This document shows positions 35,123-44,457 of a stretch of DNA of 64,000 bases, piece after piece; positions within the stretch are counted from its first letter, which is position 1, and each line of letters begins with the position of its first letter. Position numbers and translations under genes: made by a program. The notes beneath the pieces are model-generated. The model saw only the letters and a list, made by a program, of their open reading frames with translations. It ran no database searches and was not told the origin of the DNA. Source of the DNA: Thiohalocapsa sp963695445 (lineage in GTDB: Bacteria; Pseudomonadota; Gammaproteobacteria; Chromatiales; Chromatiaceae); the NCBI GenBank assembly GCA_963695445.1, contig CAVOGV010000039.1, positions 1-64,000 on the forward strand, read 5' to 3'.

Positions 35123-36014
35123 CTAGGCCCTGATCCTTTCAGTCCCCTCTTCAAGACCCACACGCTCGTACTCGGCGATGACCTGCGCGCCGAATAGCAG
35201 AATCATGCCGGCAACCTCCAGGCTGAGCAGCGCGACGATTGCGGTGCCCAGTGACCCGTAGACGACGCTGACCATTGATAGGGTTGAAAAATACCAGACC
35301 AGCAGGTGGCGCATTCCCTCCCACAGGATGCCGGCGGTAATGCCGCCGACCAGCGCGTGGCGCAGCGACAGGTTGCCCACCGGCATGACCAGATAAAACG
35401 AGGTCAAGATCAGGATCTGGCCGAGCAACCCCATCAGGTAGAGGAGGCCGCCGGATAGTCCTTGAAGCGACCAGGATCTCCCAAATAGCGCGATCTGAGC
35501 GTCGCCAATGGCGTGAAATGCGCCGGAGATGAGCGTGATCAGCAGGAAGCCGATCCCAAGGGCCAGGATATAGACGTAGGGCAAGATCGCAGAAATCATA
35601 AAGTGCCGACGACGGACGGCCACGCGGTGGAAGAAGATGAACGACATCGCGTTTTCCAGCACGGTAAAGCGCCATGGAGCTGAAAAACAGCAACACCGCG
35701 ACCAGTACCCAGCTCACTAACCCGCGGTGTTCGAGGAACAGGGTTATCTGTGCGACGATCACATCGGCCTGTGTCGGGATGACCACCTCGATGTGCTCCT
35801 GCAGCGTCTCGAGCAGCAGCTGCTGATCGACCAGATACGACAGTGCCATCAAGATCAGCGTGATCAGCGGTACGATCGACAAGAGCGCGTAGTAGGCGAC
35901 CGCACCCGAGAGCAGCATCCCCTGGTTGGCGTGAAAGGCGCGGATCACGCGCCAGAGGAAGCGCAAGGGATACTTTAGGACCTGCTGATGCGCGCGGCGG
36001 CGGTGTTCTGGCAT
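35123..36014 (-). CDS. YihY/UPF0761-family membrane protein, frame broken once
   Basis: Members have six membrane segments and were once called RNase BN-like; function is unknown. Seen are WRVIRAFHANQGMLLSGAVAYYALLSIVPL and, after a +1 shift near 35667, the conserved YVYILALGIGFLLITLISG, SFYLVMPVGNLSLRHALVGG and LSLEVAGMILLFGAQVIAEYER. Corrected length is 296 residues. It lies alone downstream of the tRNA cluster on the opposite strand. Confidence 0.88.
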
Positions 36015-36132
36015 TAGGCGGCAACCGGCAGGTGTCTTGAGCGGGCGGCCGCGAGCCTCGGCCGCCTACTTGATGATTTATTGGATCATCGGGTGCGTGC
36101 CGCGCCCGCCAGGCCGCTTCTCACGCTTGCGG

Positions 36133-38187
36133 TCAGGCGGCAATCCCGGTATGCCGCAGCAGCGCGTCGACCGTCGGCTCGCGGCCGCGGAAGGCGGCGT
36201 AGAGCTCCATGGCGTCGGCGGAGCCGCCCTTTTCCAGGATGTTTTCGCGGAAGGCGCGCCCGGAGGGCTCGTCGAAGATGCCGCGTTCTTCGAACAGCGA
36301 GAAGGCGTCGGCGGAGAGGACCTCTGCCCACTTGTAGCTGTAGTATCCGGCCGCGTAGCCGCCGGCGAAGATGTGCGAGAAGCTGTGGGCGAAACGGTTC
36401 GACGCCGGTGGCTTGAGGACCGCGACCTGATCGCGAACCTGGTCGAGGATCTCGTAGACGCGACCGCCCTGTGCCGGGTCGTATTCCATGTGCATGCGGA
36501 AGTCGAACAGCGCGAATTCGAGCTGGCGCACCATCTGCATGGCCGACTGGAAGTTCTTCGCCGCGGTCATGCGCCGGAACAGGTCCTCTGGGAGGCGCTC
36601 GCCGGTCTCCCAGTGGGCGGCGAACAGGTCCAGCGATTCGCGCTCCCAACACCAGTTCTCCATGAACTGGCTGGGCAGCTCGACGGCATCCCAGGGGACG
36701 CCGTGGATGCCGGCCACCGGCGGGTAGTCGACCCGGGTCAGCATGTGATGCAGCCCGTGGCCGAACTCGTGGAACAGGGTCTCGACCTCGCGATGGGTCA
36801 GCAGCGACGGATGACCGTCCACGGCGGGCGTGAAGTTGCACACCAGATGGGCGACCGGGTGCTGCGCGCGATGTGCCATGCGCATGCGGCTGATGGCGCC
36901 GTTCATCCAGGCGCCGCCCTGCTTGCGGCGGCGCGCGAAGGGGTCGAGGTAGAACTCGGCACGGACCTCGCCGCCCTCGTCGAGCACGCGATAAAAGCGC
37001 ACGTCCGGATGCCAGGTGTCGACGCCGGTGCCGTCGGTCTGATGGACGGTATCGGCACGCTCGATCTTGACGTCGAAGAGCTTCTCCGCCACTGCGAACA
37101 TGCCGTTGACGACCCCCTCGAAGGGGAAGTACGGCTTGAGCTCCTCATCGCTGATGGAATAGCGGTGCTGGCGCAGCTTCTCGGACCAGTAGGCCAGGTC
37201 CCAGGGCTGGATGTCGTCGACGCCGTGCTCGGCTAGGGCGTAGGACTTGAGTTCGTCGAGTTCGCCGCGGGCCTGGGCCACGGAGCGTTCGGCCAGGTCG
37301 TTGAGAAAGGCCATGACCTCGTCGGTGCCGCGGGCCATCTTCGGCGCCAGCGACAGCTCGGCGTAACTCGCGAAGCCGAGCAACTGCGCCTGCTCGTGAC
37401 GCAGCGCGAGGATTCGTTCCATGGCCTCGCTGTTGTCCCACTGGTCGGCGTTCGGGCCTTGGTCGGACGCGCGCGTGGTGAAGGCCTCGTAGACCTCGCG
37501 GCGCAGGTCGCGGTCTTCCGCGTAGCGCATCACGGGCTCGAAAGAGGGAAAGTCCAGCGTCAGCACCCAGCCGTCCAGGTCGCGCTCTTTGGCGTGCTGG
37601 CGTGCGAGGGCTTTGGCCGCGGCGGGCAGGCCGGCGAGTCGCTCCTCGCTGTCCAATTGCTTGTGCCAGGCGTTGGTGGCGTCGAGCACGTTCTCGGCAA
37701 ACTTGCTGGTGAGCTGGCTGAGCTCCTGGCTGATCTCGCGGTAGCGGGCCTTCTTGTCTGCCGGCAAGTCGACGCCCGCGAGGTGCAGGTCGCGCAGGGT
37801 GTTTTCCAGCATCTTGCGCTGGGCGGCGTCGAGCCCGGCCTGCTCGGAGACGCGCTTGTAACCTCGGTACAGGTCCGGGTTTTGGCCGACCTCGCTGGCG
37901 TAGTCGCTAAGCTTGGGCAGGCAGGCGTTGTAGGCCGCACGCAGCTCGTCGGTGTTCATGACGGAGTTCAGGTGGCTCACCGGCGACCAGGCGCGTGAGA
38001 GGCGGTCGTCTTCCTCCTCGATCGGGTCGACGAAGGTCCCCCAGGTCGCTTGATCGGCGTTCGCCGTCAAGGTCGCAATCAGCTTGCGACCCTCCGCTAG
38101 CAGCTGATCGATGGCTGGCTCCACGTGCTCGGGGCGGATGCGGCTGAAGGCGGGCAGGGGGGTGTTCTCGAGCAGCGGATTGTCCAT
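36133..38187 (-). CDS. prlC: Oligopeptidase A
   Basis: A 684-residue M3-family zinc metallopeptidase that degrades short peptides, including cleaved signal peptides, in the cytoplasm. The zinc motif is HEFGHGLHHML near residue 470, with the third-ligand region ELPSQFMENWCWE downstream. The N-terminal PAFSRIRPEHVEPAI and the late HSFSHIFAGGYAAGYYSYKWAEVL are family-typical. Length matches E. coli OpdA (680). Confidence 0.95.
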   Translation of the reverse strand: MDNPLLENTPLPAFSRIRPEHVEPAIDQLLAEGRKLIATLTANADQATWGTFVDPIEEEDDRLSRAWSPVSHLNSVMNTDELRAAYNACLPKLSDYASEVGQNPDLYRGYKRVSEQAGLDAAQRKMLENTLRDLHLAGVDLPADKKARYREISQELSQLTSKFAENVLDATNAWHKQLDSEERLAGLPAAAKALARQHAKERDLDGWVLTLDFPSFEPVMRYAEDRDLRREVYEAFTTRASDQGPNADQWDNSEAMERILALRHEQAQLLGFASYAELSLAPKMARGTDEVMAFLNDLAERSVAQARGELDELKSYALAEHGVDDIQPWDLAYWSEKLRQHRYSISDEELKPYFPFEGVVNGMFAVAEKLFDVKIERADTVHQTDGTGVDTWHPDVRFYRVLDEGGEVRAEFYLDPFARRRKQGGAWMNGAISRMRMAHRAQHPVAHLVCNFTPAVDGHPSLLTHREVETLFHEFGHGLHHMLTRVDYPPVAGIHGVPWDAVELPSQFMENWCWERESLDLFAAHWETGERLPEDLFRRMTAAKNFQSAMQMVRQLEFALFDFRMHMEYDPAQGGRVYEILDQVRDQVAVLKPPASNRFAHSFSHIFAGGYAAGYYSYKWAEVLSADAFSLFEERGIFDEPSGRAFRENILEKGGSADAMELYAAFRGREPTVDALLRHTGIAA

Positions 38188-38342
38188 CGGGGCGCAGTCT
38201 CCGGAAAAATTCAGTCGTGGGCAGCGGGGGCCAGCCTGGGTTTAGGCCAGGCGATAGGTCCTGATCCAGGACGGACTCCAGCGCCGCGGGTTTGGTAGTA
38301 AGTCGGTGCCGGCGGGCGGGTTTCAAAGCCCGCGGGTGCGGA

Positions 38343-38930
38343 TCAGTTCGACATGAAGCCAGCGTTATCGACCTGCGGAACGCGCCCACTCTTCAGCATG
38401 CGAATCTGGTCCTTGCGGTCGCGAGGCTTGAACAGCCTATGGACGCAAAGGTAATGGCGCCACAACTCGAAGCGAAAGCGGTCGCGGGAGCGCTCGTCGA
38501 TCGGCTGCCATTGCTCGGCGACGCCGGTGGGCGAGAAACTCGAGCCGCTGCCGTAGGCGTAGGTCTTGTAGGCGCCCTTTGGCGTGCAGCGCAGACCCTC
38601 GAAGCTGACGTTGCGGGCGCCGCTGCTCGCTTCCGTAACCAGGGTGTAGCGCACGACGTCGTCGCTGCCGGTGGCGAGGCTGCGGGTATCGATGGAGTAA
38701 CGGAAGTCGTCGGCGGGACCGTCCAAGTTGATCTCGACCAGGTCGGTGTCCTTAGGCCAAGCGGGCATCCGTACCGCCTGTTCCTGCCATTTCTTGCCGT
38801 CTCTAACGCTGCTCGGGGCGTCCATCTGCGCATCGTTGACGAACGGCGTCTCGGCGCGAGCCGCGGCACTCGCTAGCGCAAGGATGGCGCACAGCACCGT
38901 GGCGAGGACGGATTGCAGGGCATGGGTCAT
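38343..38930 (-). CDS. CNP1-like exported protein
   Basis: From ATG 38930 the protein has 195 residues with a signal peptide (LATVLCAILALASAAARA). The body has the CNP1-like pattern: KKWQEQAVRMPAWPKDTDLVE, DTRSLATGSDDVVRYTLV, GLRCTPKGAYKTYAYG and a C-terminal WRHYLCVHRLF. CNP1-like proteins are periplasmic, of unknown function; two cysteines may form a disulfide. ATG 38945 would add five residues. Confidence 0.8.
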   Translation of the reverse strand: MTHALQSVLATVLCAILALASAAARAETPFVNDAQMDAPSSVRDGKKWQEQAVRMPAWPKDTDLVEINLDGPADDFRYSIDTRSLATGSDDVVRYTLVTEASSGARNVSFEGLRCTPKGAYKTYAYGSGSSFSPTGVAEQWQPIDERSRDRFRFELWRHYLCVHRLFKPRDRKDQIRMLKSGRVPQVDNAGFMSN

Positions 38931-39093
38931 GGGGGCGTGGAGCATGATGGCTGATGGGCTGTCGAATCGGAGAAACCGCCCCAGAGCATAGCATCAGCGC
39001 ATGATAAAAGCGGTTTACGGTCACAGCCGATCGCCGCGGCTCGTGCTAGCATCGCCGTCTTGTTTTTTCCGCCTCCGCAAGATCGAGGAGCCC

Positions 39094-39633
39094 ATGAACA
39101 ACATCCGCAGTTATCAGGGCCTGGAGCCGCACATCGCGGCGGATGCCTATATCGACGAGAACGCCGTCGTGATCGGTGACGTCGAGGTGGGCCAGCAGGC
39201 CTCGATTTGGCCCATGGCCGTGGTCCGCGGCGATATCCACCGAATCCGTATTGGTGCCGGCAGCAATATTCAGGATGGCAGCATCCTGCATGTCTCGCAC
39301 GACAGCCGGTTCTTGCCGGGCGGTGCGCCGACCATTCTGCACGAGCGGGTGACGGTGGGTCATCAGGCCATGCTGCACGGCTGCGAGATCCATCATCATT
39401 GCCTTGTGGGCATCGGTGCCCGCGTGCTGGACCGCGCGGTGCTGAAGCCGCGGGTCATGCTGGCCGCCGGCGCCGTGGTGACGCCCGGCAAGGTGCTGGA
39501 AGGCGGTTACCTCTACGTGGGTGCGCCGGCCAAGCGCACCCGGATACTGACCGACCTCGAACTCGAATACTTGGACTATGCCGCGACGCATTACATGGAT
39601 CTGGCTGTTCGCCATCGCGCGACGGCGGCTTAA
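39094..39633 (+). CDS. Gamma carbonic anhydrase-like hexapeptide-repeat protein
   Basis: A 179-residue left-handed beta-helix protein of the YrdA/PaaY type. Hexapeptide turns (VVIGDVEVGQQASIWPMAVVRGD, IRIGAGSNIQDGSILHV) and metal-site histidines in LHVSHD, RVTVGHQAMLHGCEI are visible. The family binds zinc or iron at trimer interfaces; carbonic anhydrase activity is often weak or absent. The ATG follows GATCGAGGAG. Confidence 0.92.
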   Translation: MNNIRSYQGLEPHIAADAYIDENAVVIGDVEVGQQASIWPMAVVRGDIHRIRIGAGSNIQDGSILHVSHDSRFLPGGAPTILHERVTVGHQAMLHGCEIHHHCLVGIGARVLDRAVLKPRVMLAAGAVVTPGKVLEGGYLYVGAPAKRTRILTDLELEYLDYAATHYMDLAVRHRATAA

Positions 39634-39735
39634 GGGCGGGGCGAGGGTTCGCGCCATGCGGTCCGACATGATCATGGCTTGCCGCGCTCGCGCAGTCTGC
39701 GGGGCCTGTCCAGCGCATGACCCACAGCGATATCC

Positions 39736-40404
39736 ATGACAGCCAAGCGGGTTTTGCCGATCGCGTTGGTCGCGGCGCTGTCCGCGCTGCTGCTGTGGCT
39801 CATCTGGTTCTGGCAGCCGGTTCGGGATGCCGACACCAGTCTGCATCGCCAGCTCGGGCTTGCGACTAAGCCCGAGGGCGGCGACTTCACGCTGCAATCC
39901 TGGCGTGGACCGGTGAGCTTGGCGGATTTCCGCGGGAAGGTGGTGCTGATCTACTTCGGCTACACCTGGTGCCCGGATATCTGCCCGACCAACCTCGCCA
40001 TCATCGGCCTGGCCTTGAAGCAACTCACGCCGGCGGAGCGCGCGGGGGTGCAAGTGTTGTTCGTCAGCGTCGACCCGGAGCGGGACGACGTCGAGCGCCT
40101 CAAACAGTTTGCCAAGTATTTTGACCCGGGCATCCTCGGCGTTACCGGCAGTGAGCAGGAGATCGCCGACGCGGCGCGTCGATACGGCGCCGCATACCGG
40201 CGCTCCGAGCAGAGCAATTCGGCCATGGGCTACATGGTGGACCACTCCTCCTACACCTATCTGGTCGGTCCTAACGGCCGGTTGGTCGAGGTCCTAGAGC
40301 ACGCGACGCCTGCGGAGCGCATCGTCGGGCTGATCCGCAGGTTCCAGGGGGAGTACACGCCCCCGTCAGAGCCTGAAGATAAATCGTCACCACGAGGAAA
40401 CTAG
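39736..40404 (+). CDS. SCO1/SenC-family copper chaperone
   Basis: A 222-residue membrane-anchored thioredoxin-fold protein. An N-terminal anchor (VLPIALVAALSALLLWLIWFW) precedes the copper-binding YFGYTWCPDICPTN and the distal histidine in MVDHSSYTYLVGP. SCO proteins deliver copper to the CuA site of cytochrome oxidase or act as thiol reductants. The PCuAC gene starts six bases after it, so the two form a copper-delivery pair. Confidence 0.93.
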   Translation: MTAKRVLPIALVAALSALLLWLIWFWQPVRDADTSLHRQLGLATKPEGGDFTLQSWRGPVSLADFRGKVVLIYFGYTWCPDICPTNLAIIGLALKQLTPAERAGVQVLFVSVDPERDDVERLKQFAKYFDPGILGVTGSEQEIADAARRYGAAYRRSEQSNSAMGYMVDHSSYTYLVGPNGRLVEVLEHATPAERIVGLIRRFQGEYTPPSEPEDKSSPRGN

Positions 40405-40409
40405 CAAAC

Positions 40410-40877
40410 ATGTACAAGACTCTGTTAGCCGCTGCGGTTGTCTGTGGCCTGGGCGCGCCGCTGGCCCTCGCGGGCGATGCCATTAGCGTCAAGGACCCTT
40501 ACGCCCGCGCGGTGCCGCCCGGTCAGCCCAACAGCGCGGTATTCATGCAGATCAGCAACGACGGCGCCGACGATCGGGCGTTGCTGTCCGCGGCGAGCGG
40601 TGTGGCGGACGTAGTCGAGCTGCACACGCATCTCATGGAGGACGGCATGATGAAGATGCGCCGGGTGGATCAGATCGACCTGCCCGCGGGGGAGACGGTA
40701 ACGCTCGCCCCCGGCGGTCTGCACGTGATGCTGATCGGGCTAAAACAGCAGTTGCAGCCCGGGGATGACGTGCCTCTGACGCTGACGCTGGACGATGGCA
40801 GTGAACTGTCGCTGACGGCGCCGGTGCGTGATGTGATGCCGATGGGTCAGATGCACGAGATGCACGGCGGGCACTGA
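40410..40877 (+). CDS. Periplasmic copper chaperone PCu(A)C
   Basis: The 155-residue protein has a signal peptide (LLAAAVVCGLGAPLALA) and the PCuAC copper motif: His in ELHTHLMEDGMMKMRRV with its methionines, then HVMLIGLKQ. It receives or hands on Cu(I) during assembly of cytochrome oxidase with SCO. The C-terminus adds MGQMHEMHGGH, a second Met/His metal-binding tail. It follows the SCO gene directly. Confidence 0.93.
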   Translation: MYKTLLAAAVVCGLGAPLALAGDAISVKDPYARAVPPGQPNSAVFMQISNDGADDRALLSAASGVADVVELHTHLMEDGMMKMRRVDQIDLPAGETVTLAPGGLHVMLIGLKQQLQPGDDVPLTLTLDDGSELSLTAPVRDVMPMGQMHEMHGGH

Positions 40878-40905
40878 TCTCGGGGTCCGTCGCGAGACTG
40901 ACGCC

Positions 40906-41937
40906 ATGGAATTCCCATACTCCTGCGACCAGACCCTGCGACGCGATTTTGTCGCTGGGCTCGAGCGCTTGCTACGCGATGAACCCGGGTTCGGGCCTTA
41001 TATCCTGGTCCTCAACAATGCGCTCATCGATGCGGGCGTCGCACGGGCGCTGGGGGCCGAGCTGGCACATCGCTTCGAGGCCCTTGCCGCGCGCTGCCTG
41101 GAGACGGCCGCGGTTGGCGTGGAACTGGCCGAGCCGCCAGACGATTGGTCGGTATTCCAGACCCTGTGCGCGATGGGGTTTGCGGCGATCGAGCCGGTGC
41201 GACAACGCGAAGTCGGCGATTGGCGCTTGCAATTCAACCAGGTGCGCGCGCTGCGTCCGGCCCGCAGTGCCGGCGCGGCGCCGTCGGGTAATCGCGCGCC
41301 ATTCGACGTCGGCGCGTTCCACTTCGACAAACCGTTCCTGCGCAAGGAGGCTTTCTGGCAGGGGAGCGTGGACGGGGTCGAGCTGGAACTGCTGTACAAC
41401 AAGTTTCCGTTTGCGAGTCATCATGGCCTGCTGGTGCCGGAGCGCGAGGCACATCGGCCGCAATGGCTGCAGGTGGGCGATCATGCCTTGGCCTGGGGGC
41501 TAGCCGGTTCCGCGGGAGTCGCCGGCTTTGGCATCGGTTACAACAGCTACGGCGCCTATGCATCGATCAATCAACTTCACTTTCAGGTCTTTGCCGACGT
41601 GAACCTGTTGCCGATCGAGCATCCGCAGTGGCGCCATCATGGCGGTGATCGCCCTTACCCCGCGGACTGTCGTTTGTGTACGGAAGCGGACGCGGCTTGG
41701 CGGTGCATCGACGCCCTGCAGCGCGCTGGCACAAGTTTCAACCTGCTGTATCGGCCGGGCCGACTGTATTGCCTACCACGCCGGCGTCAGGGTCAACAGC
41801 GGCTGCCGGACTGGTGCTCTGGGTTGGCATGGTTCGAGCTCTGTGGCGCCTTCGTGCTCACCGAGCGCGAGTCGTTTGCGCGGCTCGGCGCGCCAGAACC
41901 TGCTGCCCTGCTAGCGGCCTCGTCTCTGCCTGCATGA
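40906..41937 (+). CDS. HIT-like nucleotidyl phosphorylase/transferase family protein
   Basis: The 343-residue protein resembles DUF4922/GDP-glucose-phosphorylase-like members of the HIT superfamily: LELLYNKFPFASHHGLLVPERE is the nucleotide-binding strand and ASINQLHFQVF the catalytic strand with the nucleophile histidine (near residue 227). The first His of the classical HxHxQ is Gln here. Such enzymes move a nucleoside monophosphate to or from a phosphate. The substrate is unknown. It is 28 bases after the PCuAC gene. Confidence 0.7.
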   Translation: MEFPYSCDQTLRRDFVAGLERLLRDEPGFGPYILVLNNALIDAGVARALGAELAHRFEALAARCLETAAVGVELAEPPDDWSVFQTLCAMGFAAIEPVRQREVGDWRLQFNQVRALRPARSAGAAPSGNRAPFDVGAFHFDKPFLRKEAFWQGSVDGVELELLYNKFPFASHHGLLVPEREAHRPQWLQVGDHALAWGLAGSAGVAGFGIGYNSYGAYASINQLHFQVFADVNLLPIEHPQWRHHGGDRPYPADCRLCTEADAAWRCIDALQRAGTSFNLLYRPGRLYCLPRRRQGQQRLPDWCSGLAWFELCGAFVLTERESFARLGAPEPAALLAASSLPA

Positions 41938-42186
41938 GCCCGCCTCGTCGGCGTCATCCCCGGATTGGCTGCGGGTCGGTCACCTGTCTGGCGTTGGCTG
42001 ACTTACGCTGGCGGTGGAACTTCCGGCGATCATTTCGATCCATTTCCGCAACCGGCCGGGCGGCTTGTTCATTGACCTATATCGCCGCTTCCTGATATAC
42101 ATGACGGGATTTTCAGACGATTCCGCGTACGTCGCTGCCGGCCCGCGGTCATCATCACCCACAATCGAAAAAAATCGGAACGCATC

Positions 42187-42841
42187 ATGAAGACATCGTT
42201 GATCTCCGGAATCCTCGCAGCGGCCTTGCGTCTGCGCCTTCGCCTCCGCTCAGGCCGTTGCCTCCGAGGCTGCGCATGCCGGACCCAAGGGCGACCCGGA
42301 GAAAGGTAAGGAGAAGGCTGGTCAGATCTGCCAAGCCTGTCATGGCATGGACGGCAATGGCGTGCCCGGTCAGCCGGTCTGGCCCAAGCTCGCCGGCCAG
42401 CATCCGCGCTACATCTACAAGCAGCTCATGAACTTCAAGGCCAACGAGCGCTGGAATGCGCAGATGTCGCCGATGGCGATGCCGTTGACCGACGAGGAAG
42501 TTGCCAACCTCGCTGCCTACTACGCCAGCCTGGAACAGAGTCCTGGCACCGCGGAAGCCGAATTGGTTGCGCTCGGTGAGCAGATCTACCGTGCCGGCAA
42601 CCCTAGCACCGGCGTGCCGGCCTGCTCCGGTTGCCATGGCCCCGCCGGTCTCGGCAGCAATCTGGCCAAGTTTCCGCGCATCTCTGGCCAGTACTCCGAA
42701 TACACCGACCAGACCCTGAAGCTGTGGCGCTCCGCCGAGCGCAAGAACGACCCGAACGGCATGATGCGTGGCGTCGCCGCCCGCATGACCGATGCCGAAA
42801 TCGCCGCGGTGTCCGCCTATGTCGAGGGGCTCAGCCAATAA
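42187..42841 (+). CDS. Diheme cytochrome c4, frame broken once
   Basis: Cytochrome c4 is a periplasmic electron carrier. After a signal peptide (frame shift near 42227, one extra C) come the first heme site CQACHGMDGNG and the second CSGCHGPAGLG, with the methionine ligands in SPMAMPLTDEEVANLAAYY and GMMRGVAARMTDAEI. The two halves are tandem copies, as in the family. Corrected length is 217 residues. In photosynthetic purple bacteria it may serve between cytochrome bc1 and the reaction centre or oxidase. Confidence 0.93.
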
Positions 42842-42866
42842 ACCCCGGACAGCGCATTCCTGCTAA

Positions 42867-42895
42867 GACGGCCCTGGGGCCGTCTCTCGCTTTCC
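42867..42895 (+). terminator. Rho-independent-like terminator of cytochrome c4 gene
   Basis: A perfect 8-bp stem GACGGCCC/GGGCCGTC with a TG turn lies 26 bases after the stop codon and is followed by a pyrimidine-rich tract (TCTCGCTTTCC). The stem is strong but the T-run is imperfect. Confidence 0.7.
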
Positions 42896-42954
42896 GTGTC
42901 GGGGCCGTCGACATACCTTCCCCGCAGCGCGCCATCCGCCCGGAGGGCCTCTCT

Positions 42955-43716
42955 ATGGACCGGCTGCGCCTGCTGAGTTTCAACATCCAGGCGGGTATAC
43001 ATTCCCGGCGTTACCGCGACTACGTGTCCAACGGCTGGAAGCATCTCTTGCCCCACGGCGAGAGACAGCGCAACCTGTCCAGCATCGGCACCTTATTGCA
43101 GGGTTACGACGTGGTCGGCCTGCAGGAAGTCGATGCCGGCAGCCTGCGCAGCGCCTTTGTCGACCAGACGGAGTTCTTGGCGCGAGCGGGGGGCTACCCG
43201 CACTGGCACAAGCAAGTCAATCGCGAGCTTGGCAGCCTGGCCAAGCACAGCAACGGCATCCTAAGCCGCTTGCGCCCGCTTAGCGTTGTCGAACACAAAT
43301 TGCCTGGTCTGCCGGGCCGTGGAGTGCTGCTGGCGGAATTTCCCACCACCGCCGGTGAACCGCTTGCCGTCTGCGTGCTCCATCTTGCCCTCGGCTGGCG
43401 GGCCCGTCGGCGTCAACTCGATTACCTGGTGACACTGTCCGACGAGTACCGCTTCGTGGTGCTGATGGGGGACTTCAACTGCAGCTGCCGCTCCGCGACC
43501 CTGCGCGCGGCTATCGAACGGTCCGGCCTGCTGGGTTTGGACTGCGCGCTGAAGACCTTCCCGAGTTGGAGCCCGCAGCGCAATCTGGACCACATCCTGG
43601 TGTCCCCGGCGCTGCGCATCGACAAGGCGCAAGTCGTGGACTATGCGCTCTCCGATCACCTGCCGCTGAGCATCGAACTCGTCCTGCCCGATGGCGTTCG
43701 CGTTGGCGGGGCCTAA
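42955..43716 (+). CDS. Endonuclease/exonuclease/phosphatase-family protein
   Basis: A 253-residue EEP-fold hydrolase: RLRLLSFNIQAGIHSRRYRD, VVGLQEVDAGSLRS (metal Glu), VLMGDFNCSC (Asp/Asn), LDHILVSPAL and SDHLPLSIE (catalytic His). Members cleave phosphodiesters in nucleic acids or lipids. The gene often follows cytochrome c4 in gammaproteobacteria. The substrate is unknown. The terminator before it suggests its own promoter. Confidence 0.88.
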   Translation: MDRLRLLSFNIQAGIHSRRYRDYVSNGWKHLLPHGERQRNLSSIGTLLQGYDVVGLQEVDAGSLRSAFVDQTEFLARAGGYPHWHKQVNRELGSLAKHSNGILSRLRPLSVVEHKLPGLPGRGVLLAEFPTTAGEPLAVCVLHLALGWRARRRQLDYLVTLSDEYRFVVLMGDFNCSCRSATLRAAIERSGLLGLDCALKTFPSWSPQRNLDHILVSPALRIDKAQVVDYALSDHLPLSIELVLPDGVRVGGA

Positions 43717-43722
43717 GGCGCA

Positions 43723-44301
43723 TCAGTCCTGCACGTAGAAATGGCGCCAGTCGCCGGCGTCGAGGTCGTGCAGCGCGTTCAACAAGCTTGGTAGCGGCGC
43801 GCCTTCGCCGGGGAACACTTCCTCCACGAGTACGAAGCTGCGACCGAAGCCGCCGTGTTGGCGCCAGTTCCAACGCCAGGCTGGGGTGGTCGTTGCGCAA
43901 TGGGGGCAGCGCAGTACCGGGGCGTGGTCGGATCGGTCGTTCTGTATTTGTTCTCGCCACTCGGGCAGCGCCTTACCGCAAGACGGGCAGCGTGGCGGCC
44001 GCGCGTTGCGGCCCGCGAGCAGTTTGGGCGCGGCGGCCGTGCACTCCAGCCTGATGTGAACAAACGTCCCGCCCAGGTCGTTCGGGGCGCTGTCCAACTG
44101 GACGGCACAGCCGGTAAAGGCCAGCAACTGCAGGAAGTGCTCGCCGGTTGCGAAGGCGTCGCGGCGGCCGGGCAGGGCCCGACCAAGGAAGCCGATCTGG
44201 CGTAGCTTGTCAGCGAGTGGTTCGAGCGCGATGGCGTGTTCCGGATCGCTGGGGGTCAGCACCAGCCGACCGGTGTGCAACGGGTAAGAAGCGGTTATCA
44301 T
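43723..44301 (-). CDS. Unknown protein with zinc ribbon
   Basis: The 192-residue product has an N-terminal alpha/beta part (ITASYPLHTGRLVLTPSDPEH) and a zinc ribbon of two CPxC knuckles, RCPSCGKALPEW and LRCPHCATTTPAW (residues about 102-140). The C-terminus (LNALHDLDAGDWRHFYVQD) looks conserved. Function unknown; it is convergent with the EEP gene and divergent from the lytic transglycosylase gene. Confidence 0.75.
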   Translation of the reverse strand: MITASYPLHTGRLVLTPSDPEHAIALEPLADKLRQIGFLGRALPGRRDAFATGEHFLQLLAFTGCAVQLDSAPNDLGGTFVHIRLECTAAAPKLLAGRNARPPRCPSCGKALPEWREQIQNDRSDHAPVLRCPHCATTTPAWRWNWRQHGGFGRSFVLVEEVFPGEGAPLPSLLNALHDLDAGDWRHFYVQD

Positions 44302-44457
44302 TTGAGCCTTCGACTGCGGCAAACGCCGCGAGTCTAGCAGACTTGAAAGCGGTCGCCGCGGCAGGGTTGTGGGACCGTGAAGGCGATTGACGCAAATTGC
44401 CCAACTGGCGCGCCGGCACCTTGTCGACGCCCTGGCTCCGGAAAGACGATACAGGAC

